In this document: piece after piece, positions 7,833 to 16,164 of the stretch
Layout of the letters: every line of letters starts with the position of its first letter
Position numbering within the stretch: the first letter of the stretch is position 1
Assembly: GCA_964501915.1 (NCBI GenBank)
Contig: CAZCVP010000001.1
Span: 1 to 64,000 of the forward strand
Reading direction: 5' to 3'
Length of the DNA: 64,000 nt
DNA from: CAYFPX01 sp964501915
GTDB lineage: Bacteria; Myxococcota_A; UBA796; CAJQPC01
The notes under the pieces: model-generated
Databases searched by the model: none
Told to the model about the DNA's origin: nothing
The model's input: the letters and a program-made list of their open reading frames with translations, nothing else
Translations under genes and position numbers: made by a program

Positions 7833-8674
7833 TGCACCCGATCCTGTTCACCCTGCCCAACGGGTTCTCCATCCACACCTACGGGGTGATGGTGGCGCTG
7901 GGCGTGCTGGCCGCCTCCTACGCGGCCGACTGGTGGGGAGAGCGGGACGGCCTCCCCGAGGGTTTCTTCAAGGAGGTGGGCTTCTGGGTGCTCATCGCTG
8001 GCGTGATCGGCGCCCGCCTGGAGTACGTGCGGGTCAACTGGGCCCAGTTCTCCGACGACCTCAGCCGCGTGTTCGCCCTGCGCGACGGCGGCCTGGTGTT
8101 CTACGGCGCCCTGCTCTTCGCCCTGCCGACCCTGGTGATCCTCACCTCCCGCAGGAAGCAGAACCTGCCCCGGGTCCTCGACGCCATCGCGCCGGCGATC
8201 CCCCTGATGCACGCCCTCGGGCGCGTCGGGTGCTTCTCGGCGGGCTGCTGCCACGGTCGACCGACCGACGTGGGCTGGGGCGTGGTCTTCTCCGACCCGG
8301 CCACGGTGGCCCCGCTCGACGTGGCCGTCCACCCGACCCAGCTCTACGCCGCCTTCTACCTGTTCAGCCTGGTGGCCTTCCTGGTCTGGCTGCGCGGCCG
8401 CAAGCGCTTCAACGGCCAGGTGATGCTGGCGTATCTGTCGATCTACCCGGTGCTCCGCTCGATCAACGAGATCTTCCGAGGCGACGTCGCCCGCGGCTTC
8501 GTGCTCGAGGACCTGTTGGGCCAGGTCCTCAGCAACGCCCAGGCCATCTCCCTCGGCATCGGCCTCGCGGCCGCGATCACCTGGCTGCTGCTCTGGCAGG
8601 CGGCGGTCAAGGCCGGTCGCCAGCCCGCCCGGGCACGGCAGAGCCCGCCCGACGACGGAGAGGCCGCTAGCTGA
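7832..8674 (+). CDS. lgt: Prolipoprotein diacylglyceryl transferase
   Basis: Lgt transfers diacylglycerol from phosphatidylglycerol to the lipobox cysteine in the inner membrane, the step before LspA. The product is 280 aa with about seven membrane helices. The Lgt signature region (HALGRVGCFSAGCCHGRPT, residues about 127-145) and the conserved HPTQLY (about 167) are present. The ATG overlaps the lspA stop. The gene meets the comEC-like gene tail to tail with no gap. Confidence 0.95.
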   Translation: MHPILFTLPNGFSIHTYGVMVALGVLAASYAADWWGERDGLPEGFFKEVGFWVLIAGVIGARLEYVRVNWAQFSDDLSRVFALRDGGLVFYGALLFALPTLVILTSRRKQNLPRVLDAIAPAIPLMHALGRVGCFSAGCCHGRPTDVGWGVVFSDPATVAPLDVAVHPTQLYAAFYLFSLVAFLVWLRGRKRFNGQVMLAYLSIYPVLRSINEIFRGDVARGFVLEDLLGQVLSNAQAISLGIGLAAAITWLLLWQAAVKAGRQPARARQSPPDDGEAAS

Positions 8675-11287
8675 TCAACCCTCGGTGGAGGAACCCTCCA
8701 CCGCGGCGGCGATGCGCTCCAGCAGGACGGTCTGGGACTCGAGCTCGGCCATCACCCGGTCCTCCCAGGAGGTCGCGTGGGTCTGGATCAGCCCGTGCAT
8801 CGACAGGCGCGCCTGCTCGGCGTCTCCTGCCCAGAGCCCGCTGAGCACGATCGGCCGGGTGCCACCGGTGGTCTCGATCATCAGGTAGGCGAAGAACCAG
8901 CCCCGACGGATGGAGACGGAGCTGATCTGGTCGAAGCGGATGGTCTCGCGGCTCCGCTTGAAGAGGCCGTTCTTCTCGTAGACGGCGTGGTCGTCTTCGA
9001 GGCGCAGCCGGTCCGGGAAGACGAGGTTTCCGGCGGTCCACCGACTCGACTGCCACACCCTGTGCTCGCTCATGGGACCTCCCGGTGGCAGGGTAGCGAC
9101 CGTTCGCCACGGACTCCAGCCCCGCCCCGGTAGCCAGGACCGCCAGCTCTCACGCAGGCCGTCGGATCGCAGGCGCACCGTGCCGTGGAGGTCGGTGCGC
9201 AGGACCCGGGCGCCGGTCCGGCCGTAGCGGGAGAGGACCTCGGGACGGGGGTGACGGAACCGGTTTCCCGGCCCGACCGGCACCACCGCCACCCGCGGGC
9301 GGGTCCTGGCGACCAGCCCCTGGGACGAGCTGGTGAGGGAGCCGTGGTGGGGCACCTTGAGCCAGCTCACCGGCCCCAGGGGACCCTGGAGCAGCGCTCG
9401 CTCGGCCGCCTCCTCGACGTCTCCCATGAGCAGCAGGACCGTGGCGCCGTGCTGGATCCGCAGGACCACGGAGACCTCGTTGGCGTCGTCCTGCACCTCC
9501 AGGAAGGCGGGCGTGGGGTGGAGCACCTCCACATCGGCGGGGGTGGGCTCGTGGGGTCCGACCACCGGGACACCGCGCGCCTGGGCCGCCAGCCAGAGCG
9601 CGACGAAGGCCTCCTCGTGGGCCAGGGGCAGGCGGGGCACTCTCAGGGCGCCCACCTCGAGGTCGGCGAGCACCGGCCCCAGCCCCCCGAGGTGGTCGAG
9701 GTGGGGGTGGGTGAGCACGACCTCGTCCAGGGTGCGGATGCCCTCGCGCCGAAGCCACTTCAGGACGCGGTCCGAGGGCGGGCCCCCGTCGACCAGCCAG
9801 CGCTGCCCGCCGGGCAGCTCGACGAGGGCGGCGTCGCCCTGCCCGACGGCGAGGAAGGTGACGGTCAGGACCCCGAGGCCCCGGACCCGGAGGGTCGACA
9901 GGAGCACCGCGGCGAGCGCGAGGGCCGGCCGGCGACGCAGGGCGACCGCCGCGGCCAGCAGCGCCGCCCCGATGGGGCCGACGGCGGGGTGCCAAAGGGG
10001 CCGGTCGCACCACCGCAGCCAGTCCAACGCACAGGCCACGGCGAAGTCGGCCACGGGCACGGCCCATGCCAGGCCACAGGCCCCCGCGAGGGCGGCCGGG
10101 ACCGCCACAGTGCCCACCAGGGGCACGGCCACCAGGTTGGCCAGCGGCGCCGTCCAGGCCACCTCCTGGAAGACCCAGGCCACCAGCGGCAGGGTGCCGA
10201 GGGTGGCCCCGATGGTCGCGCCGAGCGAGGCCGCCAGCCACCGGGTCAGGGCCGAGGCGGTGGTCGGAACCCGGGCTGCGATCGGTCGCGCCAGCAGCAG
10301 GATCCCGCCAACGGCACTGAAGGAGAGCCCGAAGCCGAGACCGCGGACCTCCCAGGGGCAGAGCAGGGCGAGGCCCCCGGCGGCCGCTCCGAGCAGGTTC
10401 CAGGGGCGCACACCGCGCCCCGAGGCCAGGCCGAGCAGCGCCCCACCGCTCATGACGAGGGCCCGGCGAGCCGAGACCGGCGAGCCGGCGGCGGAGGCAT
10501 AGAACCAGGCCCCGGCCAGCCCCACGACCACGGGCACCAGCGTCGGCAGCAGGCGCGGCAGGACCGGCACCAGGCGCAGCGGGCGGCAGGCGAGACCGGC
10601 GAGCCAGGCGAGCAGTCCCGCCACCAGGCCGACGTGCAGTCCGGAGATCGCCAGCAGGTGCCGGGTCCCGGTCCGCCGGAGCAGGGTCTCGGTCTCCGGG
10701 GCGAGGGCGGTGCGATCGCCCAGGGCCAGGGCCCGGAGCACGCCCCGGTGTCGGGCGCCGGCGAAGGGGCGAGGCGCGGACCGCTGGGAGCCGAAGACCA
10801 CGTGGTCCGCCGCCCGCACCCGCGTGGCCACGCCGGCCGTCCAGCCCGCACGGACCGGGTCGCGCTCACCGGGCAGCACGGTGGGCCACGGCGGCACCGT
10901 CCGCCCGAAGACCGCCACCCGGCTGCCCGGAGGAGGAGCGCGGTCCGCGAAGTCGACCCGGACGCGGCCGGCGCGCGACGCCGCTCCCACCCGCTCGACC
11001 TCCACCAGGGCCCGGTAGCCACTCGCGGAGAGCACCCGGCCCGTGAGCGAGACCCGTCCCTGGAGCTCCAGGGGAGCGGGCGACAGCGCGGCGGAGGCCA
11101 GGCCAAGCCAGAGAAAGGTGGCCCACAGCGCCCACCACCCGGGGCGGCCGAAGCGAGCGGCGAGCAGGGCCACGGCGAGCGAGGCGGCCGCGCCGAGCAG
11201 GGCGGAGGGGCCCGGCACCCGGAGCCAGGGCGCGACGGCGACGCCGAGCACGACCGAGAGACCGGGGAGCAGCAGGGGAGCTCGCAC
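8675..11287 (-). CDS. comEC: ComEC/Rec2 DNA-uptake channel with in-frame C-terminal PH-like domain
   Basis: ComEC forms the inner-membrane channel for single-stranded DNA uptake in natural transformation. The 870-aa product has an N-terminal hydrophobic region with an OB-like insert, the competence domain (LLRRTGTRHLLAISGLHVGL) with many helices, and a metallo-beta-lactamase domain (about 470-720) with HPHLDHLGG and KVPHHGSLTS. Residues 739-870 form an additional domain (MSEHRVWQSSRW, FPDRLRLEDDHAVYEK, IRFDQISSVSIRRGWFFAYL) that looks like a bacterial PH-like (bPH_2) fold ending in a helix. That segment begins with an ATG (9073) preceded by its own GGGAGGT, so it may also be made separately. 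Start GTG 11287. Confidence 0.85.
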   Translation of the reverse strand: MRAPLLLPGLSVVLGVAVAPWLRVPGPSALLGAAASLAVALLAARFGRPGWWALWATFLWLGLASAALSPAPLELQGRVSLTGRVLSASGYRALVEVERVGAASRAGRVRVDFADRAPPPGSRVAVFGRTVPPWPTVLPGERDPVRAGWTAGVATRVRAADHVVFGSQRSAPRPFAGARHRGVLRALALGDRTALAPETETLLRRTGTRHLLAISGLHVGLVAGLLAWLAGLACRPLRLVPVLPRLLPTLVPVVVGLAGAWFYASAAGSPVSARRALVMSGGALLGLASGRGVRPWNLLGAAAGGLALLCPWEVRGLGFGLSFSAVGGILLLARPIAARVPTTASALTRWLAASLGATIGATLGTLPLVAWVFQEVAWTAPLANLVAVPLVGTVAVPAALAGACGLAWAVPVADFAVACALDWLRWCDRPLWHPAVGPIGAALLAAAVALRRRPALALAAVLLSTLRVRGLGVLTVTFLAVGQGDAALVELPGGQRWLVDGGPPSDRVLKWLRREGIRTLDEVVLTHPHLDHLGGLGPVLADLEVGALRVPRLPLAHEEAFVALWLAAQARGVPVVGPHEPTPADVEVLHPTPAFLEVQDDANEVSVVLRIQHGATVLLLMGDVEEAAERALLQGPLGPVSWLKVPHHGSLTSSSQGLVARTRPRVAVVPVGPGNRFRHPRPEVLSRYGRTGARVLRTDLHGTVRLRSDGLRESWRSWLPGRGWSPWRTVATLPPGGPMSEHRVWQSSRWTAGNLVFPDRLRLEDDHAVYEKNGLFKRSRETIRFDQISSVSIRRGWFFAYLMIETTGGTRPIVLSGLWAGDAEQARLSMHGLIQTHATSWEDRVMAELESQTVLLERIAAAVEGSSTEG
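9077..9083 (-). promoter_or_regulatory. Internal ribosome binding site before the PH-like domain of the comEC reading frame
   Basis: The minus strand reads GGGAGGTCCCATGAGC, a strong Shine-Dalgarno three bases before an in-frame ATG (9073). It lies at the exact boundary between the ComEC metallo-beta-lactamase domain and the PH-like domain. Initiation here would give a free 132-aa PH-like protein. Confidence 0.45.
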
Positions 11288-11368
11288 GACCGGGCCCCGA
11301 GCAGGGGTCGTGCCAGGCGCTGGGTCGGCTCACGGGGGTGCTCCTGGGGCCGGCGGCGCTCAGGAGGG

Positions 11369-11386
11369 GTGTCGGCGCCCCGACAC
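11369..11386. promoter_or_regulatory. Perfect 7-bp inverted repeat upstream of comEC
   Basis: GTGTCGG and CCGACAC are separated by 4 nt, about 80 bp upstream of the comEC start in the 185-bp gap between comEC and the next minus-strand gene. There is no T-tract, so it could be an operator or the stem of a weak terminator for the upstream gene. Confidence 0.4.
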
Positions 11387-11472
11387 CCGGCCTGTCCGAG
11401 GTTGACACCCGGGGGGGTGGAGGCAGCCTCGCGGAGTGCCTTCGTTCTTCCGCCTGCGGTGGTTCCGCCCCA

Positions 11473-12057
11473 CTAGTCCCCTCCAGCCGTCCGGGCGTAC
11501 TGGGCCACCAGGTTGACCATCTCCACCTCGGCGTGGTCTCCGGCGGGCGTCACGCGGGCGAGCTGGATCGTGTCCTGGCCCACCGAGATCACGACCATGC
11601 CGACGGTGGGCAGCATGGATCCGGGCGCCACCACGACCTCCTGGCCGTCGGGAAGCCCGAGGGCGGCTCGCGGCGGCTGGGCCTGGGCGATGGTGCCGAG
11701 CAGGCGCACGCCCCAGCCGGCGCTGGTCGGCAGGCCGAAGGGGTCCGGGCTGCCCGTGGGCTCCGCGGGCGGCACGTCCACGGCTTCCTCCTCGGTCTCG
11801 GCCTCCTCCTCGAGCTCCTCCTCGACTTCGGGGGTCGCCGCGTTGGGCCCGAACGGATTGTCGAACTCCGACTCCGAGGACTCCTCTGATGGCGTGGAGT
11901 CAGCCAGCGCGGCGGCCAGGTCCTGCTCCGCCGCGTCCAGTGCCCCGGCCATCGCGGCCGGGGCCGCGGCGGCGGGCTCGACGGCTCCATAGGGGGACAG
12001 CAGGTCCCAATTGGGCGTGGCCTCCTCGCAAGCCAGGGCGAACATCCACCAGAACAT
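11473..12057 (-). CDS. Putative lipoprotein with acidic linker and PilP/GspC-like C-terminal domain
   Basis: The 194-aa product begins with a very short lipoprotein-like signal (MFWWMFALAC, lipobox ALAC). Residues about 20-100 are Ala/Glu-rich and very acidic. The C-terminal 80 residues (GWGVRLLGTIAQAQPPRAAL, DGQEVVVAPGSMLPTVGMVV, GQDTIQLARV) have the spacing of the small beta domain of PilP/GspC-type secretin-partner proteins. That likeness is by pattern only, and no pilus genes are nearby. A TAGGAT -10-like element (12075-12080) and a GGAGG site precede the start. Confidence 0.6.
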   Translation of the reverse strand: MFWWMFALACEEATPNWDLLSPYGAVEPAAAAPAAMAGALDAAEQDLAAALADSTPSEESSESEFDNPFGPNAATPEVEEELEEEAETEEEAVDVPPAEPTGSPDPFGLPTSAGWGVRLLGTIAQAQPPRAALGLPDGQEVVVAPGSMLPTVGMVVISVGQDTIQLARVTPAGDHAEVEMVNLVAQYARTAGGD

Positions 12058-12096
12058 CGGGCCTCCGTGGGGAGATCCTATCCCGCAGCCACCCGA

Positions 12097-12498
12097 TCAG
12101 GGCGTGCGCACCAGGACCCGGAAGCTCGAAGCTTCGACCGTGGCGGACGTGGCGAAGTGTCGATGGCTCGCGCTGCCGGGGATCACCACCGCCTCCCAGT
12201 CGAGCTGATCGGCGAAGGCCTGGCCGTCCATGCCGTGGAAGACGGTGGTCATCTCGATCGGGAGGTCGAGGCCGGAGAGGTTGCGCAGCTCCACCTCCAC
12301 GTGCAGGTGACCCTCGTCGTCCCGGAGGGCGCGGTGCGCCGTGAGCGCGACGAGCTGCCAGGCGGCGCTGTCGGCGACGAGGATCTCTCCAGCCACCGGG
12401 GGATCGACGAAGCTCTGCACCGGACGGATCCGCGGGGTCACACAGCCCAACAGGAGGGCCGGTACCCAGACCGTGGCCATCCAGATGCGCGAGAACAT
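12097..12498 (-). CDS. YcfL/DUF1425-like periplasmic lipoprotein
   Basis: The 133-aa product has a lipoprotein signal (MFSRIWMATVWVPALLLGC) and a single beta-sandwich domain matching the YcfL/DUF1425 pattern: VEVELRNLSGLDLPIEMTTV, FHGMDGQ, WEAVVIPGSASHRHFATSAT and a final FRVLV. In E. coli YcfL neighbours LpoB, but here no LpoB is adjacent. ATG 12498 is chosen because GGAGGAG lies 3 nt upstream and it begins the signal peptide. It is divergent from the metallopeptidase gene. Confidence 0.75.
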   Translation of the reverse strand: MFSRIWMATVWVPALLLGCVTPRIRPVQSFVDPPVAGEILVADSAAWQLVALTAHRALRDDEGHLHVEVELRNLSGLDLPIEMTTVFHGMDGQAFADQLDWEAVVIPGSASHRHFATSATVEASSFRVLVRTP

Positions 12499-12551
12499 CA
12501 CTCCTCCACCCCGGTAGTCGGATCCGGTGGAGCCGTCCTGCAGCCTGAGTC

Positions 12552-12579
12552 TTGCCACCCCCCGGTTGGGATCTATCTT
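12552..12579 (+). promoter_or_regulatory. Possible promoter of the metallopeptidase gene (leaderless)
   Basis: TTGCCA (12552-12557) and TATCTT (12574-12579) are separated by 16 bp. The expected transcript start (about 12586) coincides with the GTG at 12586 that begins the signal peptide, which would make the mRNA leaderless. Confidence 0.4.
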
Positions 12580-12585
12580 GTGCGG

Positions 12586-13662
12586 GTGCTACGGATCCTC
12601 ATCCTCCTCGTCCTCTGCCTGGTCCTGACCGGCCCGGCGCAGGCTGCAGAGTGGGTCAATCCCCCCGACCGAACGGATCTCTCGGTCGTCCTGGAGGCCC
12701 CACCGGCTCCTCCCGAGGACTGGGTGACCCTGCACGGGGTCTACGCCCGGGTCCACGCACCTCCGAGCCGGCTGCGCGAGGCCCGCCGTCTCGCCGACCG
12801 GGCCGCCCGGGCCATTCCGGCGATCGCCGAGCGCCTCGACCTGCCGGCCGGCCGCACCATGACGGTCTACCTGACGGACAGCAACGAGTCCTTCCGACGA
12901 CTCCAGCCCGGCGATCCCCCCCGGTGGGCCGACGCCACCGCCTATCCCCACCGGGCCCTGATCTTCCTGCGGGACGGTGCCACCCGCGGCGGGGTCGCCC
13001 GACCCATCGACGTGGTCTTCGACCACGAGATCACCCACGTGCTCCTGGGCCAGGCCTTCGGTCCCCGCCCGGTCCCCACCTGGCTCCAGGAGGGCCTCGC
13101 CCAGTGGGTCGCCGGGGAGTACGGTCCGGAGACCACCCGCCAGATCGCCAGCGGCCTGCTCGGACGTGGCCTGATCTCGCTGGACGACCTGGGGCGTGGC
13201 TTCCCCGAGGACCCGCTGCGCGCCCGGCTCGCCTACGCCCAGAGCGCCGATCTCATCGGCTGGCTGGTCGCCGAGCACGGCCTGGAGTCCATCCACACCC
13301 TCACCCACGAGCTGGCCCGGGACACGCCCTTCGTCGCCGCCTTCCGCGCGGCGACCGGGGAGTACCCGGAGGACCTCGACGCCCGCTGGCGCGGCCGGCT
13401 GCAGCACTCCTGGATGTGGGTCGAGCCCCTGTCCGGAGACAGCGTCTGGTGGGGCATCGCCGTGCTGGGACTGCTGGCCGCGGTGGTCGCCGTGCGTCGT
13501 CGCAACGCGCGGGTCCGGGCGCGGTGGCGCAAGGAGGAGGAGCTCGAAGCGATGCTGCTCCGCCTCCACCTGGTGCAGACCTGGACCCGCCGCCACCGCG
13601 ACGGTCCCGCGGCGCCGCCCCCGAAGGACATCTGGGAGGAGGCCTCGGAGACCCGCCACTGA
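12586..13662 (+). CDS. Secreted, membrane-anchored gluzincin metallopeptidase (peptidase MA-like)
   Basis: The 358-aa product has a signal peptide (VLRILILLVLCLVLTGPAQA). The zinc motif HEITH (H147, H151) is followed 18 residues later by E169 in WLQEGLAQW, the gluzincin pattern of peptidase MA-like enzymes. A membrane helix near residues 287-305 (WWGIAVLGLLAAVVAVRRR) puts the catalytic domain in the periplasm and leaves a basic cytoplasmic tail of about 50 residues. The substrate is unknown. The GTG at 12580 is an alternative start. The promoter spacing favours 12586. No regulatory partner is evident. Confidence 0.8.
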   Translation: MLRILILLVLCLVLTGPAQAAEWVNPPDRTDLSVVLEAPPAPPEDWVTLHGVYARVHAPPSRLREARRLADRAARAIPAIAERLDLPAGRTMTVYLTDSNESFRRLQPGDPPRWADATAYPHRALIFLRDGATRGGVARPIDVVFDHEITHVLLGQAFGPRPVPTWLQEGLAQWVAGEYGPETTRQIASGLLGRGLISLDDLGRGFPEDPLRARLAYAQSADLIGWLVAEHGLESIHTLTHELARDTPFVAAFRAATGEYPEDLDARWRGRLQHSWMWVEPLSGDSVWWGIAVLGLLAAVVAVRRRNARVRARWRKEEELEAMLLRLHLVQTWTRRHRDGPAAPPPKDIWEEASETRH

Positions 13663-13684
13663 GCGATACCGGGCCTGCGGGGGT

Positions 13685-14164
13685 CTATTCCTCTCTGATC
13701 ATGAGCTGCCGCATCGCCTCCTCCAGCTCGTCGAGGGGGCCCGATCCGGGTTCGAGCCCTTCGCAGAAGTCCTCCAGGAACAGCCCGAAGGAGGTCTCGC
13801 AGTGCTCGATCTGGACCTGGTCCAGGCAGGCCGCGAGCTCCGGCGGGAGTCCGGGATAGGCCCCGGTGCAGCGAACCGGCGCCAGCGCCACGACGGGCCG
13901 CTCGCAGCCCTGCAGCCAGGCCGTGCACCGCACCTGGGCGGGCATCGCACGCGCCACGCAGAGGCGCACCTGGAGGCAGCGCTCCCCGGCCAGGGCGCCA
14001 GCCAGGGGCACCAGGACCTGGGGCCCCAGCTCCCTCCCCAGCGAGCACAGACCCACCACCACGAGCACGTCGACCTGGACCCGCTCCGCGCACCTCAGCG
14101 TGACCTCCACGGCCAGTCGCTGACCGCGCGGCAAACCGGCTGAGAGGCGGATCTCCAGACTCAT
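13685..14164 (-). CDS. Hypothetical Cys-containing cytoplasmic protein
   Basis: The 159-aa product has no signal peptide or membrane helix, nine cysteines spread along the chain, and a C-terminal acidic helix (LDELEEAMRQLMIREE). Third-position GC bias is strong, so I take it as a real gene. Alternating beta strands (LAVEVTLRCAERVQVDVLVVVGLCS, ERCLQVRLCVARA) suggest a beta fold. No family was recognised. ATG 14164 lies one base from the start of the longer divergent frame on the plus strand, so regulation is probably from the shared upstream region. Confidence 0.55.
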   Translation of the reverse strand: MSLEIRLSAGLPRGQRLAVEVTLRCAERVQVDVLVVVGLCSLGRELGPQVLVPLAGALAGERCLQVRLCVARAMPAQVRCTAWLQGCERPVVALAPVRCTGAYPGLPPELAACLDQVQIEHCETSFGLFLEDFCEGLEPGSGPLDELEEAMRQLMIREE

Positions 14165-14166
14165 GG

Positions 14167-14195
14167 CTGCCCCGAAGGCTCCAGATCCGTATAAT
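14167..14195 (+). promoter_or_regulatory. Promoter with perfect TATAAT box
   Basis: TATAAT at 14190-14195 is a perfect -10 in about 70 % GC DNA. The -35 region, 17 bp upstream, is weak (CTGCCC). The expected start (about 14202) gives a 24-nt leader before GTG 14226, supporting that start for the lipoprotein. Confidence 0.55.
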
Positions 14196-14225
14196 CGCGC
14201 CGGTTCCGGGAACAAGCGGGGGCTC

Positions 14226-15011
14226 GTGATCAACGGTCTGGCATCGTGGGTTCTGCTGTCGACGGCCTGTCAGGGCGTCGACCGACCGCCGAAGCCGGAT
14301 CCGGCCACCTTCATGGCCAGCCAGATCGACACGGCGCTGGAGGAGGTGGCGGAGGTCGTCGAAGAGGAGCCACGGATGGGGGGCACCGCGGCCCCGGTCG
14401 TGCGCACGGCTCGCATCGACCCCAAGCGCCCCATCGCCGCCGATCCGCTCGAGGTGCTCGCGGAGACCTACGACCCGGACGGGGATCTGCTGCGCACGTC
14501 CTACCGCTGGTTCATCAACGACAAGCCGCTGTCGGGGGCCACGGGCACGCGCCTGACGCCGGGCAGCTACCACAAGGGCGACCTCATCACGGTCGAGGTC
14601 AGCGTGACCGACGGCCCCAACGACACCACCTTCGTCACCAAGGCGGTCGAGATCGGGAACTCGCCCCCCGTGATGACCATGCCCCCCCGCTCCAAGGCCA
14701 ACCTCGACGGGCTGAGGATCTCCGTCGAGGACCCGGACGACGACCCGATCACCTTCTCCCTGGTGGACCCGCCTCCCGGGCTCACCATCGACGCCGGGGG
14801 CGTGCTCCACTTCACGGCCACCGACGAGCTCGAGGAGACCACGACCTTCCAGACCCGCATCATCGCCGAGGATCCGGAGGGCGAGCAGGCGATCTGGGAG
14901 CTGACCATGACCCTGAACCCCGCCACGCCCGCCACCCGCAAGTACACGCCGGGCAGGGAACCGCCGCCGGAGGAGCCCGTGGAGGAGGCGGAGGAGGAGC
15001 GGCGGCGGTAG
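14226..15011 (+). CDS. Lipoprotein with Ig/cadherin-like beta domains
   Basis: The 261-aa product starts with the lipoprotein signal VINGLASWVLLSTAC (lipobox STAC). Two beta-sandwich repeats follow. The first contains PLEVLAETYDPDGDLLRTSYRW and YHKGDLITVEVSVTDG. The second contains LRISVEDPDDDPITFSLVDPP and PEGEQAIWELTMTL, the cadherin-like/PKD pattern often seen in surface adhesion or scaffold proteins. The C-terminus is a Glu-rich tail. The earlier ATG (14163) lies upstream of the perfect -10 box, so GTG 14226 is preferred. Its stop is 7 bp from that of the ABC ATPase (convergent). Confidence 0.75.
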   Translation: MINGLASWVLLSTACQGVDRPPKPDPATFMASQIDTALEEVAEVVEEEPRMGGTAAPVVRTARIDPKRPIAADPLEVLAETYDPDGDLLRTSYRWFINDKPLSGATGTRLTPGSYHKGDLITVEVSVTDGPNDTTFVTKAVEIGNSPPVMTMPPRSKANLDGLRISVEDPDDDPITFSLVDPPPGLTIDAGGVLHFTATDELEETTTFQTRIIAEDPEGEQAIWELTMTLNPATPATRKYTPGREPPPEEPVEEAEEERRR

Positions 15012-15018
15012 ACGCGAC

Positions 15019-15723
15019 CTACCCCCCCTGCCACGCCAACAACGCCTCCTCCAGCGTGCGATCCTCCCCCACCAGCTCCGGCGTCGGCCCGTCGGCGACC
15101 ACCCGACCCCGATCGAGCACCAGCAGCCGGTCCGCGACCCGCTCCAGGTCGGTCAGCAGGTGCGAGCTGACCACCACCGCCCGCTCGCTGTCCTGCACCA
15201 CCTCCAGGACCGACTGGAGCAGGCGGCGACGTCCGAGCACGTCGAGGCCGGTGGCCGGCTCGTCCAGGACCAGCACGCGCGGCCGGAAGGCCATCGCGAC
15301 CAGCAGCCTCAGGCGGGTGCCCTGGCCGCGGGACAGCGACCGCACCCGGGCACCGGGCTGGAGATCGAAGCGCTGGAGGAGCTGCTCGACGAGGTCCGCG
15401 TCCCAGGTCGGGTAGTAGCCGGACAGGGTGCGGCACAGGGCCCCGATCCTGAGGTCGAAGAGCGGCAGGTCGTCGGTCATGAAGCCGAGCTGGGACCGCA
15501 CCTCCACCGGGTCCTGGATCGGGTCGCGACCCAGGACCCGCACCTGGCCCGCCTGGGCACGGTCGAGCCCCGGCAGGAGCTGCAACAGAGTGGTCTTGCC
15601 CGCCCCGTTGGGGCCGACGACGCCCACCACGGTCCCGGGTTCGACGCGCCACGCGGGCACCTGGAGCTCGAAGTCACCGCGGCGGGCGACCACGCCGGTG
15701 AGCTCGACAAGGGGTTCACGCAT
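15019..15723 (-). CDS. ABC transporter ATP-binding protein (YtrB-like)
   Basis: The 234-aa nucleotide-binding subunit has Walker A GPNGAGKT (37-44), the signature LSRGQ (130-134), Walker B LVLDEP (151-156) and the H-loop His188. The signature differs from the common LSGGQ, as in many YtrB-type subunits that work with a GntR/YtrA regulator in responses to cell-wall antibiotics. It overlaps the regulator gene by 8 bp. No permease gene follows, because the next gene is convergent, so its membrane partner must be encoded elsewhere or it acts alone. Confidence 0.85.
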   Translation of the reverse strand: MREPLVELTGVVARRGDFELQVPAWRVEPGTVVGVVGPNGAGKTTLLQLLPGLDRAQAGQVRVLGRDPIQDPVEVRSQLGFMTDDLPLFDLRIGALCRTLSGYYPTWDADLVEQLLQRFDLQPGARVRSLSRGQGTRLRLLVAMAFRPRVLVLDEPATGLDVLGRRRLLQSVLEVVQDSERAVVVSSHLLTDLERVADRLLVLDRGRVVADGPTPELVGEDRTLEEALLAWQGG

Positions 15724-16108
15724 CGGGTCCTCCCTCCCAGAAGGTCTCCAGCAGCTCCCGCTGCTCCGCCTCGTCCAGGCCGAGCTGGCGGGCCCGGGTC
15801 ACGGCCGCCCTCAGCACCTCGATCGCCTCCGCGCGGGCGCGCTGTGCGCTCGCCTGCTCCACGCCGTCGGCCACGAAGGACCCCTGGCCCTGGCGACGCA
15901 CGATGAGGCCAGCGGCCTCGAGGTCGGCGTAGGCCCGGCGCACCGTGATCAGCGAGACGAGGAGCTGGGAGGCCAGCTCCCGGACCGACGGCAGGCGGGC
16001 CCGGGGAGCCAGCTCGCCACTGCGGATCAGCTCCGCCACCTGGTCGATCACCTGCCGGTAGTACGGGACTCCGGACGCTTCGCTGAGCTGGAGGGGAAGA
16101 CGCGCCAA
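15716..16108 (-). CDS. GntR-family transcriptional regulator, YtrA subfamily
   Basis: The 130-aa product has the N-terminal winged helix of GntR proteins (PYYRQVIDQVAELIRSGELA, LPSVRELASQLLVSLITVRR, LEAAGLIVRRQGQGSFVA) and only a short helical tail, the YtrA layout without a large effector domain. Such proteins repress their own ABC transporter operon and release it on cell-wall stress (family knowledge). The start is TTG at 16108. The operator-like palindrome and promoter just upstream support autoregulation. Confidence 0.88.
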   Translation of the reverse strand: MARLPLQLSEASGVPYYRQVIDQVAELIRSGELAPRARLPSVRELASQLLVSLITVRRAYADLEAAGLIVRRQGQGSFVADGVEQASAQRARAEAIEVLRAAVTRARQLGLDEAEQRELLETFWEGGPDA

Positions 16109-16123
16109 GGACCGATCTCTCAG

Positions 16124-16145
16124 GTGTGCTTATACATATACACAC
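16124..16145. promoter_or_regulatory. Palindromic operator for the YtrA-type regulator
   Basis: The 22-bp AT-rich element has GTGTG and CACAC ends and half-sites that match at 8 of 10 positions around a 2-bp centre. It overlaps the -10 region of the minus-strand promoter. AT-rich GTGTN-type palindromes over the promoter are usual for GntR/YtrA autorepression. Confidence 0.6.
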
Positions 16146-16164
16146 ATACCCAAGAGGCTGTCAA
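16135..16164 (-). promoter_or_regulatory. Promoter of the GntR-ABC operon
   Basis: On the minus strand a perfect TTGACA (16159-16164) is followed after 18 bp by TATATG (16135-16140). The predicted start (about 16128) gives a 20-nt leader to TTG 16108. The operator covers the -10 region. Confidence 0.65.

Noticed and set aside
11402..11407. TTGACA on the plus strand upstream of comEC
   Set aside because: No -10 at 16-18 bp and no plus-strand gene follows.
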